Shown piece by piece: positions 31,158 to 42,817 of a stretch of DNA of 64,000 nucleotides (position 1 is the stretch's first letter; the number at the start of each line of letters is the position of its first letter). The notes beneath the pieces are model-generated. The model made no database searches, was not told the DNA's origin, and saw nothing but the letters and a program-made list of their open reading frames with translations. A program made the translations under genes and the position numbers. The DNA comes from Clostridium sp. NkU-1 (lineage in GTDB: Bacteria > Bacillota_A > Clostridia > Lachnospirales > Lachnospiraceae), in contig BBDR01000006.1 in assembly GCA_001312405.1 (NCBI GenBank), forward strand, positions 62,001 through 126,000, given 5' to 3'.

Positions 31158-32874
31158 ATGGTTAGTCAGGAGATTCGAAAGCTGGCTCCGGAAATGGACC
31201 CTCTCCGGATGGGCATGGGCTGGAAGGCCGAAGATCTTTCAAAAATGCAGATCATGGTGGAAAGTACCTTTGGTGACAGCCATCCGGGAAGCGCGCACCT
31301 GCTGGAGCTGGTGACCAGTACCGTAGATGGAGTGAAGGAGAAGGGAGGAAAGGCGGCAAGATATTTTACAACAGATATCTGCGATGGAATGGCTCAGGGC
31401 CATGACGGCATCAATTATTCCCTGGTATCCAGGGATACGATCTGTAATATGATTGAAATCCACGCAGGCGCAACTCCCTTTGACGGCGGGGTATTTATTT
31501 CAAGCTGCGATAAAGGAGTGCCTGCACATCTTATGGCAATCGGCCGGGTGAATATGCCGTCCATTCTGGTAACCGGCGGTGTTATGGATGCCGGTCCGGA
31601 TCTTCTTACCCTGGAACAGATCGGAAAGTACAGCGCCATGTGCCAGAGAGGTGAACTGGAGCCGGAAAAGCTGGAATATTATAAACAGCATGCCTGTCCA
31701 TCCTGCGGGGCCTGTTCTTTTATGGGAACGGCATCAACCATGCAGGTCATGGGAGAGGCTCTTGGCCTTATGCTTCCAGGATCCGCTCTTATGCCGGCAA
31801 CCTGCCCGGATCTAAAAGAGATGGCTGCAAGAGCCGGCCATCAGATCATGGAGCTTGCAGCAAAAGGGATTAAGCCAAGAGATATGGTTACCATGGAATC
31901 CTTTGAGAATGCCATTATGGTCCATGCTGCCATATCAGGTTCAACCAATTCCCTGATACACATTCCTGCCATTGCTCATGAATTCGGTCTGGAAATAGAC
32001 TCTGAAATGTTTGACAGGCTGCACAGGGGTGCCCATTACCTTCTTGACATCCGGCCAGCCGGAAAATGGCCGGCCCAGTACTTCTATTATGCAGGCGGAG
32101 TACCGAGGATTATGGAAGAGATCAAGTCAGTACTCCATTTGGAGGTAATGACAGTGACAGGAAAGACCCTGGGTGAAAATCTTGAAGATCTGAAACAAAA
32201 TGGCTTTTATGACAAATGCGATGAGTATTGCGCAAAGGCCGGGGTGAAAAAAAGAAGAAATAATCCGGCCTTTTGAGGAAGCAATTGGAACTGATGGTGC
32301 AATTGCCATTTTAAAAGGAAACCTTGCACCGGAAGGTGCGGTCATCAAGCATACTGCATGTCCAAAGGAGATGTTCCATGCAGTGTTAAATGCACGTCCT
32401 TTTGACAGCGAGGAAGAAGCCATCGACGCGGTTTTAAATCACCGTGTGAAGCCAGGGGATGCTGTATTCATCCGGTACGAAGGCCCAAAGGGAAGCGGGA
32501 TGCCGGAAATGTTCTACACGTCTGAGGCCATCTCCTCGGATAAGGAGCTTGGACGCACCATTGCCCTCATTACAGACGGGCGTTTTTCCGGGGCTTCCAC
32601 CGGTCCTTCCATCGGCCATGTTTCACCGGAGGCAGCAGAAGGCGGGCCCATTGCCCTGGTAGAGGAAGAGGATATGATCCAAATCGATATTCCAAACCGC
32701 TTCCTTGGAATTGTGGGCGTAAAAGGCCAGCGGAAAACAGAAAGCGAGATGGAAGAGATTCTTAAGGAACGGCGGGAAAGATGGCAGCCAAGACCGTCAA
32801 AATACCCGTCAGGAGTATTGAAAATATTCAGTGAACGTGCAGTATCTCCGATGAAGGGCGGATACATGGACTGA
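31158..32874 (+). CDS. IlvD/EDD-family dehydratase, probably sugar-acid dehydratase, frameshifted
   Basis: Fe-S and Mg-dependent dehydratase of about 572 residues. Cluster-ligand motifs are visible: ISSCDKGVPAHLMAIGRVN, then CPSCGACSFMGTASTMQ. The C-terminal half has ALITDGRFSGASTGPSIGHV with the catalytic-serine region. The family includes dihydroxy-acid dehydratase (IlvD), 6-phosphogluconate dehydratase (Edd) and aldonate dehydratases. Linkage to a GntP permease and an FCD regulator, with no branched-chain amino-acid genes nearby, favours an aldonate dehydratase giving a 2-keto-3-deoxy acid (inference). One extra A near 32250 splits it. GAAAGGAG precedes ATG 31158. Confidence 0.82.
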
Positions 32875-32892
32875 TAAAGTGGAGGGGAAGTT

Positions 32893-34261
32893 ATGAATGA
32901 TGCTTTTACAGCTGATCCAACAAGGCTTGTGATTGCCGCAATATGCGGTTTGGTAATTCTGTTATTCTTGATAACAAAGGCAAAGTTTCAGGCATTTATT
33001 GCAATTTTAATATCAGCTCTGGCAATCGGCTTAATAGCAGGGATGCCGGCAGAACTGATTACTGACACAGTGACAAAGGGAATGGGGGAAACCTTAAAAG
33101 GAATTGCGCTGCTTATTGGACTGGGGTCCATGTTCGGCGCAATCCTGGAAATCTCAGGAGGTGCGGAACGGGTGGCCGTCACCATGATGAGCACCTTTGG
33201 CGAAAAGCGGGCCCCCTGGGCTTTGGGGATTACGGGCATGGTGGTTGCCATTCCTGTGTTTTTTTGATGCAGGACTGATTATCCTGATTCCCCTTGCTTT
33301 TTCCCTTGCCAAGCGTTGCAAAAAATCGGTCATGTTTTATGTAATACCGCTTTTGGCTGGTTTGGCGGTTGGCCATGCGTTTATTCCTCCAACCCCTGGC
33401 CCGGTTCTGGTTGCCAACATGTTAGAGGTTGATCTTGGGATTGTAATTGGCCTTGGAATTATCTGCGGTGCCTTTGCCATGGTGGCGGCAGGCCCAATCT
33501 GGGGAAAATACTGTGGCAGCCATTACGATGTGCCGGTTCCTGCCCAGTATGCGGAAACAAAGGAATTTGACATTGATAAGATGCCTTCCTTTGGTACGGT
33601 AGTGACTATTATTTTGATTCCGCTGATTTTGATTATAGTCAATTCCATTCTTGGCGTAATTCCAAAAGGCAGCAGTGTGGACTTTTTAAGACCAGTATTC
33701 AGTTTCCTGGGAACACCGTTTGTGGCTCTTCTTCTTGCCACCATTGCATCAGTATTTCTCCTTGGCACACGTCACGGCTATACCAAGGAGGAACTGGAAA
33801 AGGTAATGACAAAATCCCTGGAGCCGACAGGCATGATTATGCTGGTGACGGCAGGCGGCGGCGTTCTCCGTTACATGCTCCAGGATTCCGGTCTTGGAAA
33901 TATTATCGGCAACGTGATCGGAGCGTCCTCCTTCCCCCTCATTGTAGTTGCATTCCTGATTGCATGTGCGGTTCGTGTTTCCGTAGGCTCTGCAACAGTT
34001 GCAATGACAATGGCTGCCGGTATTATAGCTGCCATGCCGTCAGTCTCCGGTTTGTCGCCTTTATACAAGGCATGTCTGGTCATGGCCATTGCAGGTGGAT
34101 CTACCGTATGCTCCCATTTTAATGATTCCGGCTTCTGGCTTGTGAAATCATTGTGCGGACTGGATGAAAAGACAACCCTTAAAACGTGGACTATTATGGA
34201 GACCATTGTGGGATTGACCGGTTTTGGCGTTGCATTAATCATTACATTATTTATAGGCTGA
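32893..34261 (+). CDS. GntP-family gluconate/aldonate permease, frameshifted
   Basis: About 456 residues, 12 or more membrane helices. Family signatures include GMGETLKGIALLIGLGSMFG, VVAIPVFFDAGLIILIPLAF, AFIPPTPGPVLVANML and GGSTVCSHFNDSGFWLVKSL. GntP members import gluconate and related acids with protons. An extra T in the run at 33257-33263 is the only break. GGAGGGGAAG precedes ATG 32893. It lies 18 nt after the dehydratase, so they form one transcript ending at 34273-34309. Confidence 0.9.
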
Positions 34262-34272
34262 TAAAATAAATA

Positions 34273-34309
34273 AAAAAGGGTATGGTACAATAGATTCCAT
34301 GCCCTTTTT
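34273..34309 (+). terminator. Terminator of the dehydratase-gntP operon
   Basis: Hairpin AAAAAGGGTATGG / CCATGCCCTTTTT right after the gntP stop. Confidence 0.8.
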
Positions 34310-34368
34310 CCATCCCTGAAGGGGGCTATATGGGACTTTGGCAGTGCATGACCGGAGTGCTTTCCAGC

Positions 34369-34409
34369 ATATGGTACAAACCGGCAGGAATAAGTTTTCT
34401 CAGGAGGTG
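34369..34409. repeat. Leader repeat, copy 1
   Basis: About 41 bp starting ATATGGTACAAACC and ending CAGGAGGTG. It is nearly the same as the leader of the serine recombinase gene at 44279-44319, differing at only a few positions. It supplies the ribosome site of the small gene at 34416. Confidence 0.8.
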
Positions 34410-34415
34410 CATGAA

Positions 34416-34560
34416 ATGGATTCATCAGATCAGGTAACCTATGAGGAAGAAAACATGACCGTAAAGGTGGAACGGGTTTTTATTGGTGAAAAAAACAGCA
34501 AAAGAGCTGGTTTTGGAATTATTGAAGAAACGGCGGGAGGCAGGGGAGTTTCAGTCATGA
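34416..34560 (+). CDS. Small recombinase-associated protein (TnpW-like?), frameshifted
   Basis: About 48 residues. The raw frame starts MDSSDQVTYEEENMTVKVER; removing one A from the A-run near 34503 gives an end NSKELVLELLKKRREAGEFQ with a stop at 34558-34560. Small charged proteins of this sort (strand followed by an Arg/Lys-rich helix) are common beside serine recombinases in clostridial elements, and some are named TnpW. I only suspect that assignment. The leader is shared with the recombinase gene 10 kb downstream, which supports a mobile-element origin. Function unknown. Confidence 0.5.
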
Positions 34561-34639
34561 CCTGAGCCAGCCATGATTGTTACTTAGGGCAATATAAAGC
34601 AGTGCTTTCCATGTACCTGCCAGGGGATAATGGTAATAA

Positions 34640-34690
34640 AAAAGGACTTAACCGGCCCTCCAATGAAGGAGGGGCCGGTTAAGTCCTTTT
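34640..34690. terminator. Strong hairpin terminator
   Basis: A stem of about 22 bp with one bulge (34640-34661 with 34668-34690), A-run before and T-run after. It works in either direction and separates the small gene from the adhesin region. 34691-34972 shows no recognisable gene. Confidence 0.85.
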
Positions 34691-34972
34691 GTGGGTAAAA
34701 GTCGGTGACAAATGGATTAAGGGCTGCGGCTATCAGAATATGGAGTACGCTGCCAGGAATGTCTGCCGGCTAAAGATTTATCGGACAATTACTGGAAATA
34801 ATTGGAAATATGAGTAAATTACTGATGGAAATATTTTAAAATGTAACCGGTTTGTAATTGTAGTTGTGTATGATATACGAAAGATAACATCAAATCCTGG
34901 AGCTTTCCAGGAAGATTGCCATTTTGAGATTGGTCCCTCCAATACGTAAATGAAAAGGAGGTAAGAAAGGAA

Positions 34973-35023
34973 ATGAAGAGGCGTTTACAGGATAGGATAA
35001 GGAGAGGCATGTTTTGCCCCTGA
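34973..35023 (+). CDS. Possible 16-residue leader peptide before the adhesin
   Basis: MKRRLQDRIRRGMFCP, preceded by AAAGGAGGT and GAAAGGAA, a strong ribosome site for so short an ORF. It is very basic. It may be a leader peptide, or a chance ORF in the adhesin 5' region. No homology is claimed. Confidence 0.25.
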   Translation: MKRRLQDRIRRGMFCP

Positions 35024-35070
35024 AAATACTTAACATTATTGGAAGAGCTTAGGCTGGAAAGGAGAATTGT

Positions 35071-38000
35071 ATGAAAGGGCTAAAAAAGAAGTTCAGACAG
35101 AGCCTTGCAGGCATCCTTGCATTTTGCCTGACTATGACATCATTTAATATGGTGTCCTGGGCAGATGTGGAGAAGGCGTTTGAAAATGAGAATGCCATTT
35201 TTGATAAATGGAGAGGATTTGAGGGATTCTGCACAAGCTGCGATTGATTCAGGTGAAACATTCCAGGTAGAGGATTTAGGCCTTGGGGACAGGGATTTGT
35301 CCCTGAAAAGGGAATACGAAAAATTACTTGGGGGAGGCATGGTATATGAATTTATGCCCGTCTATGACACGGATGAGGATGCCAACGCCGATGGAGCAGA
35401 GCTGCGCATGTTCATTCGTGTACCTGACAACCATGACGGTTACCGGCTGACAGGGAATGAAAAGGTCATATTCCTGTATGTAAATGATTCTGAAAACAAG
35501 ATCACTTTCAGATCAAATATTGACGGATACTTAACTCAAAAGGTCAGCGTAAAAGCCTTTTCCCAAAATACAGCGGTTATTCCCGGTGACGGCGCAAACG
35601 GTGGCTCCGGAGTAAATCCAGATGGGGCAATACCTGGTGAGAGCGGTGCAAATCAGGAGGAAACCACAGCCGTTGACGAAACAGCAGGTAATGGGACCGA
35701 GGTAAATCAGGGCGAAACGTCAAATAATGGGACCGAGGCGAATCAGGGCGAAACGTCAAATAAGGAGACAGAGGTAAATCAGAGTGAAACGTCAAATAAG
35801 GAGACCGAGGTAAATCAGGGCGAAACGTCAAATAATGGGACCGAGGCAAATCAGGGTGAAACGTCAAATAAGGAGACTGAGGTAAATCAGAGTAAAACGT
35901 CAAATAATGAGACCGAGGTAAATTCTGGTGAAACGGCAGATGACGAAACCGAGGTAAATTCTGGTGGAACAGCAGGCCATGAGACCCAGGGGAACTCCCA
36001 TAAAACAGGGGGAAATGAAAAGCTAACTGATCCGGCTGGAACAGCAGCTGGTGATGAGGCTCCGGCAAGCTCCGGTGGATCTTCTGCAGATGACGGAGCT
36101 GCAAAAGCGCCGGATGCAGGAAAGGCGGTTAATAACAGCAGCCAGGATACAAAAAACAATAACAGCCAGCCTGACCATGAAGATGCAGCTTCCAAAGACC
36201 AGGCGTCTGCGGAGGTTCAGGCATCTATTTCAAGACATGTGCTTTCCGTTCTGTCATCATCAGAAAACAGCGCATTTAAGGAGGAGGCCGGTGATGAGAA
36301 GAAGGATTTTTCCTATACTGAGTCCACGGCTTCGGAAGCGGATAAAGCTGTAAATGGCGGAACGTCCGGCGGAAAAGCTTACGGTGCGGTGCTGCTGGAT
36401 GAATCTTATTATGCAAAAGCATATGTTGCAACCTTAAATCAGCTTCACGTCGACGTATCGGCAGAAGGCTATGGAGTAACCTACGCCGTAGAGCCCGTTG
36501 GAACGGCATACGCACAAGGTCCTGAAGCGGTAGCTGAGGACGGAACTCTTTCATTTGCCGTGACACCGCAGATAGGCTATGAAATCAGTGCAGTTACAGT
36601 GAATGGAGAGACAGCAACGGCTGATGAAGTGGAAAGTACTGATGCATCAGATCATGGAAAACGCCGCTATACCATAACCGGAGTGACGGAGGAGCAGGAG
36701 GTCGTCATAACGACAGCTGCAACCGGAGATCAGCCGGAGTTTAAGTTTGAAAAGGCGATTAACGGAGTTACCGTAAACCTTTATGCCGAACAGGGAATTC
36801 TTCCGGCAGGAACAGAAGCGAGGATCACAGAAGTAACCGATAAAGTGGCGGAGGCTGTCAAGAAAAAAATCGGCAGAAGAGGCAGCGGCGGAAAGCACGG
36901 TCAATGATGTGCTTGCATACGACATAAAACTGTATTATAACGGCGAAGAGCTGGATAACAGCTGGAGCGATCAGGGATATGTGAACGTGACCTTTTCCGG
37001 TGCGCCTATTAAAGAGAAAAGCCTGGCCGCAGATCGCGTTGAGATCATACACATGAGTACAGACGTGGATGTGGCAGCCAAGACAGTGGAAAAGATTTCC
37101 TCAGAAGAAGTGACCGGTTTGGAAGCCGTAGCAGAACCAATTGCAGTAGACGGCGGAAAACAGGTGGGCGAGGTGTCATTTGAAGCGGAGCATTTCTCTG
37201 TATATACTATTACATTTTCCGGGAAGGCTGTATTGAAAGTGCATGTAATGGATATAAAAACGGGAAATGAAATCGGAACCACAGACGGAAGCCTTACACA
37301 GGATGGGGGGAACGGACAGGAATATTCTGCTTCACAGCTTGCTTCCTTAATACTAAACAAAATGGGTGAAGACGTAAAGAAGCAGTATAGTTTTTCCAAG
37401 GCTACCCTGGCCAACGGGAAGGAGCTGGATAGCTTTTATTATTACTCGGGAAAGCTGTATGCTTCAAAAATTTTCAACTTCTATTTCAACCAAATAACAG
37501 GTGATGTATATTTTTGGTATAATTCATTCAATGTTACTTTTGATTCAAATGGAGGGAATGGCGGGCCAAAGAATGTGGCTGTAAACGGAACATTCGTATT
37601 GCCGGATCCGTCGACTCTGGGAATAAGCAAAAATGGCCGGACATTTGTAGGCTGGTCTACAGACAAAACAGGACGGGGAAGTGTATTTGTATCAGGAATT
37701 GAAAATACAGTAACGAAAGATACCACATATTATGCAATTTGGATTGATAAAAATGGTGAGGATAATACCAATGTTGCTTATTTTTATATCAGAATAGATG
37801 GTGAGATCCAATATGAACCTGCCGGTTATAGCAACAATTATTACTATCCGCTGGGATCGGCAAAGACTTTGCAGGGTAAGCTGAGAACACCTGCAGCTGT
37901 CAATAATAACCTGGATAATGTGGCGTCAAATTTACAGGTAATACCAACTGATGAGGCTATAAAGGCGGTTTTGAACAAAGGAGGGGTCTCCTACGATCCG

Positions 38001-41000
38001 AATACCCAGCACATTCTTTGGTATGTAATTAAATACCGGGATAAAGACAATAACAAAACATATTGGAATGTAGATGGTGTTGTCCGCGATAATGAAAAGT
38101 ATGAATTGATTTATCATCCCAATGGTGGGAATACCTCTGTCCCTGGCAGCAATGAATATAAAGCCGGATATATTGTAAAGATTCAATATGACCCGGCGCC
38201 CTCAAAAGCGGGATATGAGTTCCTGGGCTGGCTGAGGATAAAGAGGCAGGAACACCAACGTATAAGGTGGGAAGTAACACCTCTCTTACTATGCCTGACC
38301 ATGATGTGACCTTATATGCAGTATGGAGGCCATCGGAAGCAACTGGATTTAAAGTGAATCATTGGCTGCAGAGATCAAATACAGCAGGAGATAAGAGTGA
38401 TGATTTTGACCTGACAGATGAATCTCCGGAAATAAAGTATAAGGCTACTGAAAGTAAAGTGTATGATAAGGATTATGCGAAAACGATCAGTGATTATATG
38501 TATGAGGAAGGAATCATTGATAATCAGACCGAAGCAATTGTAAACGGGAACGGCACCACAGAATTAAATCTTTATTATTTAAAGAAATTTACCATAAAGA
38601 TAACCGGGGAATCAAAGACCAAAACCTACGATGGCAAACCATTATCAGGCGGGTATCAGATAGAGGGGGCGCTTCGTGCCGGTGATAAAGAAGAAGTGGT
38701 TGTAAGCGGCGCTATTACGGATGCGGGAGAGGCAGCAAACAAAATAGTAAGCTATAAGATTAAGGATTCCAACAATGTGGATGTTACTGATAAGTATGTG
38801 ATATCAACGGTTGACGGAACCCTGAAGGTAAACAGAGCAGCTGCTAAAATAACAGCAAAGAGCGAAACAAAGAAATATGGAGAACCGAATCCGGAGCTGG
38901 CCTATACGCCTGCAGATTTCTTAAACGGAGATACACCGAAGACACTGGGCATAACGGTAAATCTGAAGACAGAAGCCAATGAGGCCAGCAAAAAGGGCAC
39001 CTATGGGATTACCTTTGATTCTCCTGTTACTCAAACAGCAACTATAATATTGTATATGAAAACGGAACCTTAACGATCGTACAAAATGAAACGAATATCA
39101 TAATCACTGCTGAAAGCCATAGGAAACCTTACGATGGAACAGCACTGACCGCAGCCGGTGTGGAGTCAGTCAGTGGCCTGGTGGGAGAGGATCACGTGGA
39201 TGAAGTGAAGATGACGGACGATTCCACGATCACAAATGCTGGAAATAAAGAAAATAAAATAAAATCGTTTGTGATCCGCAATAAGAATGGTGAGATTGTA
39301 ACAGACCAGTATAGCAATATCAGCACTGTCCCCGGAACCTTAACTGTAACCCAAGTCGATGCAACAGTGACGGCGAATGATATTTGGAAGCAATATGGTA
39401 AGGATATGCCGAAGCTGACCTATACGGCAGCCGGATTTGTGAACAATGAATCCCCTGAAAGCCTGTCCCTTGACTTAAAGCTTCAAACTGATGCGGGAAA
39501 GACCAGTGGAGCAGGAACATTTGATATTACCTTTGCGGATAAAAAGGAAGCGGACAATTATAATATTACCTATGTAAATGGTAAGCTGCATATAACCCCT
39601 AATCTGGATCATATCATCATTAAGGCATCAGATGCCTTTAAAGTGTATGACGGAAAAGAATTGACCAAAGCTTCGTACAGCATGACAGGACGTCTTGCGG
39701 ACGGAGACCGTATCAAAGAGGTCATAATGAAAGCGGATTCCAGGATTACGAATACAGGAACAAAGGAAAACGGCATTGATCATGTAGTCATTGTAAATGA
39801 AAATGGTGACAATGTGACCTCCTGCTATGAAAACCTAAGGCTGGCTGACGGTCAGCTGATAGTAATAAAGGCACCTGCATTTGTAATGGCTAAGCAGCAT
39901 ACAAAGCATACGGTGATGTCAACCCGAAGCTGGATTATGAGGTTTCAGGTTTTGTAAACGGAGAGACACCGTCCGGCCTGGGCATTGAGCCAAAGCTGAA
40001 AACCAATGCTGATGAGAAGAGCCAGGCAGGTTTCTATGCAATCACCTTTGAGGAGCCTGTAACGAGTACAGCCAATTATTCCATTATCTATATACCCGGA
40101 GTCCTGGTTGTAAAGCGGAATGCATCGGATATTGTGATTACGGCAAAGAGCGGAACCCAGGTATATAACGGAACAGCACTGACAGAGAGCGGCTACGAAG
40201 TAAGCGGCCAGCTTGCGTCCGGTGATTATGTTTCCAGTGTGGAGATGACGAAGGAATCTGTCATAACAGATGCAGGAACAAGGAAGAACGAGATCAAGTC
40301 AGTTGTGATCAGAAATGCGTCAGGTAAAGATGTGACCAAGAACTACAGCAGTTTAAAGACCGCAGCAGGAACCCTTACTGTGAGCAAGGCGCAGGTGACC
40401 GTAAAGGCTGAAGATAAGGCAAAGAACTATGGAGAGGAAATACCGGTTCTTAAATATACAGTGAAAGGCCTTGAAAATGGAGAAACTTTTGAAGGGCTCC
40501 ATGTGCCGGTAGAGCTTTATACAGATGCAACAAAGACCAGCCCTGCCGGAGATTACGTGATTTCTTTTAAAAATAAAGTAGAAGAAACGAAGAATTATAA
40601 GATCACCTATGAAAACGGAAGCTTAAGAGTAGGAAAGAATGGGGAAGTCCTTGTAATTAAGGCTTTGGATGCTGATAAGGCATACGATGGAACAGAACTT
40701 ACCAGGGCAGAGTACAGCATAACGGGAAATCTTGAAGATGGGGACTATATTGATAAGGTCGTCATGACAGCAGATTCCAGGATCACAGATGCAGGCACCC
40801 AGAGGAATAAGATTGACTATGTTGTCATCAGGAATGGAGCCGGCGTTGATGTAACAGAAAGTTATGGAGGACTGAGGATAGAAGAAGGAATTCTGACAGT
40901 AAACAAAGCCCAGGTCACAGTGACGGCTGTGAATAAGACGAAGGGGTATGGAGAAAAGGTACCGGACTTAGAGTATCAGGTAAAAGGCCTTAAAAACGGG

Positions 41001-41987
41001 GAAACTCTTGAAGACATGGGCGTAAAGGTGACACTGTCTACTGATGTGACAAAGACCAGTCCTGCCGGAGCTTACGGTATTATTTTTAAGGATCCGGAAA
41101 AAGAAACGAAGAATTACAGGATCAGTTATGAAGATGGAGCTCTGACCGTGGAAAAGAACGGGGCGGCCATTGTAATTAGGGCATTAGACGCAGATAAGGT
41201 ATACGACGGAAAGGAACTGGCCAGGGCTGAGTACGGCATGGCGGGAAGCCTTAGAGATGGAGACCATATCCATAAGGTTGTCATGACAGAGGACTCCAGG
41301 ATAACAAATGCAGGAACACAGAAGAACAGGATCGCCTACGTCCTCGTCAAAAATGCGGGGGGCCTGGATGTGACGGACAGCTATGCAGGACTGGTAACAG
41401 AAGATGGCACCCTGACCGTTCACAAGGCAAATATGATAGTAACTGCAGCGGATAAATCAAAGATCCAGGGCAGTTCAAATCCGGACTTAACTTATAGTAT
41501 CCAGGGACTTGTAAATGGAGAAACCCCGGAAGGGCTGGGTCTTAAGCCACAGCTAAGGACGGACGCAGCCGGAAACAGTGGAGCCGGAAAATATGCTATC
41601 ACATTTGTTGATCCGGTTTCAACGATAGCAAACTATAATATTTCTTATGCAGAAGGCGTATTAACGGTAGAGCGAAGAAATACAGGCGGAAGTACAGGCG
41701 GAAGCGGAGGCAGCGGTTCATCACCTGATTCCAGCCGGCCATATACGCCAGGAGGTCCTGGAGATAATATGGTAACGGTTGAACCGGAACCTGTTCCGCT
41801 TGCTGATCTACCAAATGGCGGAAATGCGGCAGACAATCTCCTTATCATTGATGACGGCAGCATTCCTCTGGCAGGTCTTCCAAAAACTGGTGACAAAGGG
41901 CCGATTCAGGGCCTTACAGCAATCGTATCAGGAATTTTGTTAGCTGTATACGCAGCTGTCAGCCGTATGAGAAAAGAAGAAAAGTGA
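35071..41987 (+). CDS. Giant LPxTG cell-wall adhesin with MBG/YDG repeats, frameshifted
   Basis: About 2,300 residues. An N-terminal signal peptide (QSLAGILAFCLTMTSF...SWA) precedes an N-terminal domain, eight 12-residue Thr/Glu/Asn/Gln-rich tandem repeats (35696-35983), and a Ser/Asn/Asp-rich stretch. Two Listeria-Bacteroides type repeats come next (FDSNGGNGGPKN...GWSTD near 37545-37670, and HPNGGNTSVPG...FLGW near 38110-38230). Then six tandem units of about 515 nt start at YDG/YNG motifs (about 38630, 39130, 39645, 40165, 40685, 41205), each a YDG half plus an MBG-like half. The C-terminus has a sorting signal LPKTGD, a membrane helix and the tail RMRKEEK. Sortase would attach it to peptidoglycan; a role in adhesion is inferred. 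No sortase gene is in the window. Indels near 35205, 36885, 38235, 39045 and 39915 break the frame. GGAAAGGAG precedes ATG 35071. Confidence 0.88.
35696..35983 (+). repeat. Eight 36-bp coding repeats in the adhesin
   Basis: Units of the form TEVNQGETSNNG / TEANQGETSNKE / TEVNQSETSNKE. The first three units recur almost unchanged as units four to six, so a 108-bp block was duplicated. Such repeats can change number by slippage and alter stalk length. Confidence 0.85.
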
Positions 41988-42035
41988 TAATTTCACAGTA
42001 CGGCAAATAGAAAAAGCAAACAGATAATAATTAAG

Positions 42036-42080
42036 AGGTAAACGGTACCCCTTGCTATGGGGGGACCGTTTACCTTTTTT
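42036..42080 (+). terminator. Terminator after the adhesin gene
   Basis: Hairpin AGGTAAACGGT / ACCGTTTACCT followed by a T-run. Confidence 0.85.
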
Positions 42081-42243
42081 ATAGACAAAAGATGGGGACC
42101 ACGACAGAAACAGAATGGCAGTTATGGGGATACAACCGTGGGGCGTAAGAATCATATTTTGTGTAAAAATTAAATGGTGCAAAATAGGAGGACAGGCAGA
42201 CAGATTTCAGATATACTTAGAAAGTGAAAAGGAGACAGACCTT

Positions 42244-42715
42244 ATGAAACATACAGCATATATGAAAACCGCCTTAGGGCCGATTAAAATATCCGAAGTG
42301 GATGGTTTTATTACGGAGTTGTTTTTTTGCAAAAGATATCCAGGAAATCCCCGGAGAAATGAAAACACCTCTGTTGGAGAATGCAGAAAAACAGATTAAA
42401 GAATATTTGGAGGGGACGACCAGGGTATTTGACTTGCCGCTTGCTGCAAAAGGGACGGAGTTTCAGAAGACCGTTTGGGAAGCCCTGCGCAGAATTCCAT
42501 ATGGGGAAACGCGGAGCTATAAACAGATTGCAGAACTGATCGGGAGGCCGGAGGCATCCCGGGCTGTGGGTATGGCAAACAGCAAAAATCCCATACTGAT
42601 CCTGACACCGTGTCACCGGGTAGTGGGTTCGGATGGCAAATTGACAGGCTATGCGGCTGGCTTGGAAGTCAAGGAACAATTATTGGAGTTGGAACTGGCA
42701 CATGCAGGCCGTTGA
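42244..42715 (+). CDS. ogt: Methylated-DNA--protein-cysteine methyltransferase, frameshifted
   Basis: About 157 residues. It moves O6-alkyl groups from guanine to its own cysteine in a suicide repair reaction. The active-site motif PCHRVV is in ILTPCHRVVGSDGKLTGYA, and the helix-turn-helix contains FQKTVWEALRRIPYGETRSY. One extra T in the run at 42322-42327 breaks the frame (ELFFCKDIQEI after correction). AAAGGAG lies upstream of ATG 42244. First of three alkylation-repair genes in a row on the mobile element. Confidence 0.92.
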
Positions 42716-42817
42716 ACGGAATGGGGTAGGAATGTAGTATGGAAGAATGGAATAAAAAAGCTGGCGCCGGTTGAAACGATGCAGGAGGCTTACAGCAGGA
42801 TTGGAGAACATGACGTA

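Noticed and set aside
34691..35070. A c-di-GMP riboswitch upstream of the LPxTG adhesin
   Set aside because: Such switches often precede clostridial surface proteins, but I could not find the conserved core of either GEMM class here.
35696..35983. Regular 36-bp repeats resembling a CRISPR array
   Set aside because: Repeats are contiguous with no unique spacers, keep one reading frame and code for a Thr/Glu/Asn/Gln-rich protein segment inside the adhesin gene.
36971..37414. Long open frames on the minus strand opposite the adhesin
   Set aside because: They are opposite-strand shadows of the repeat-rich coding sequence; no ribosome sites and low-complexity composition.
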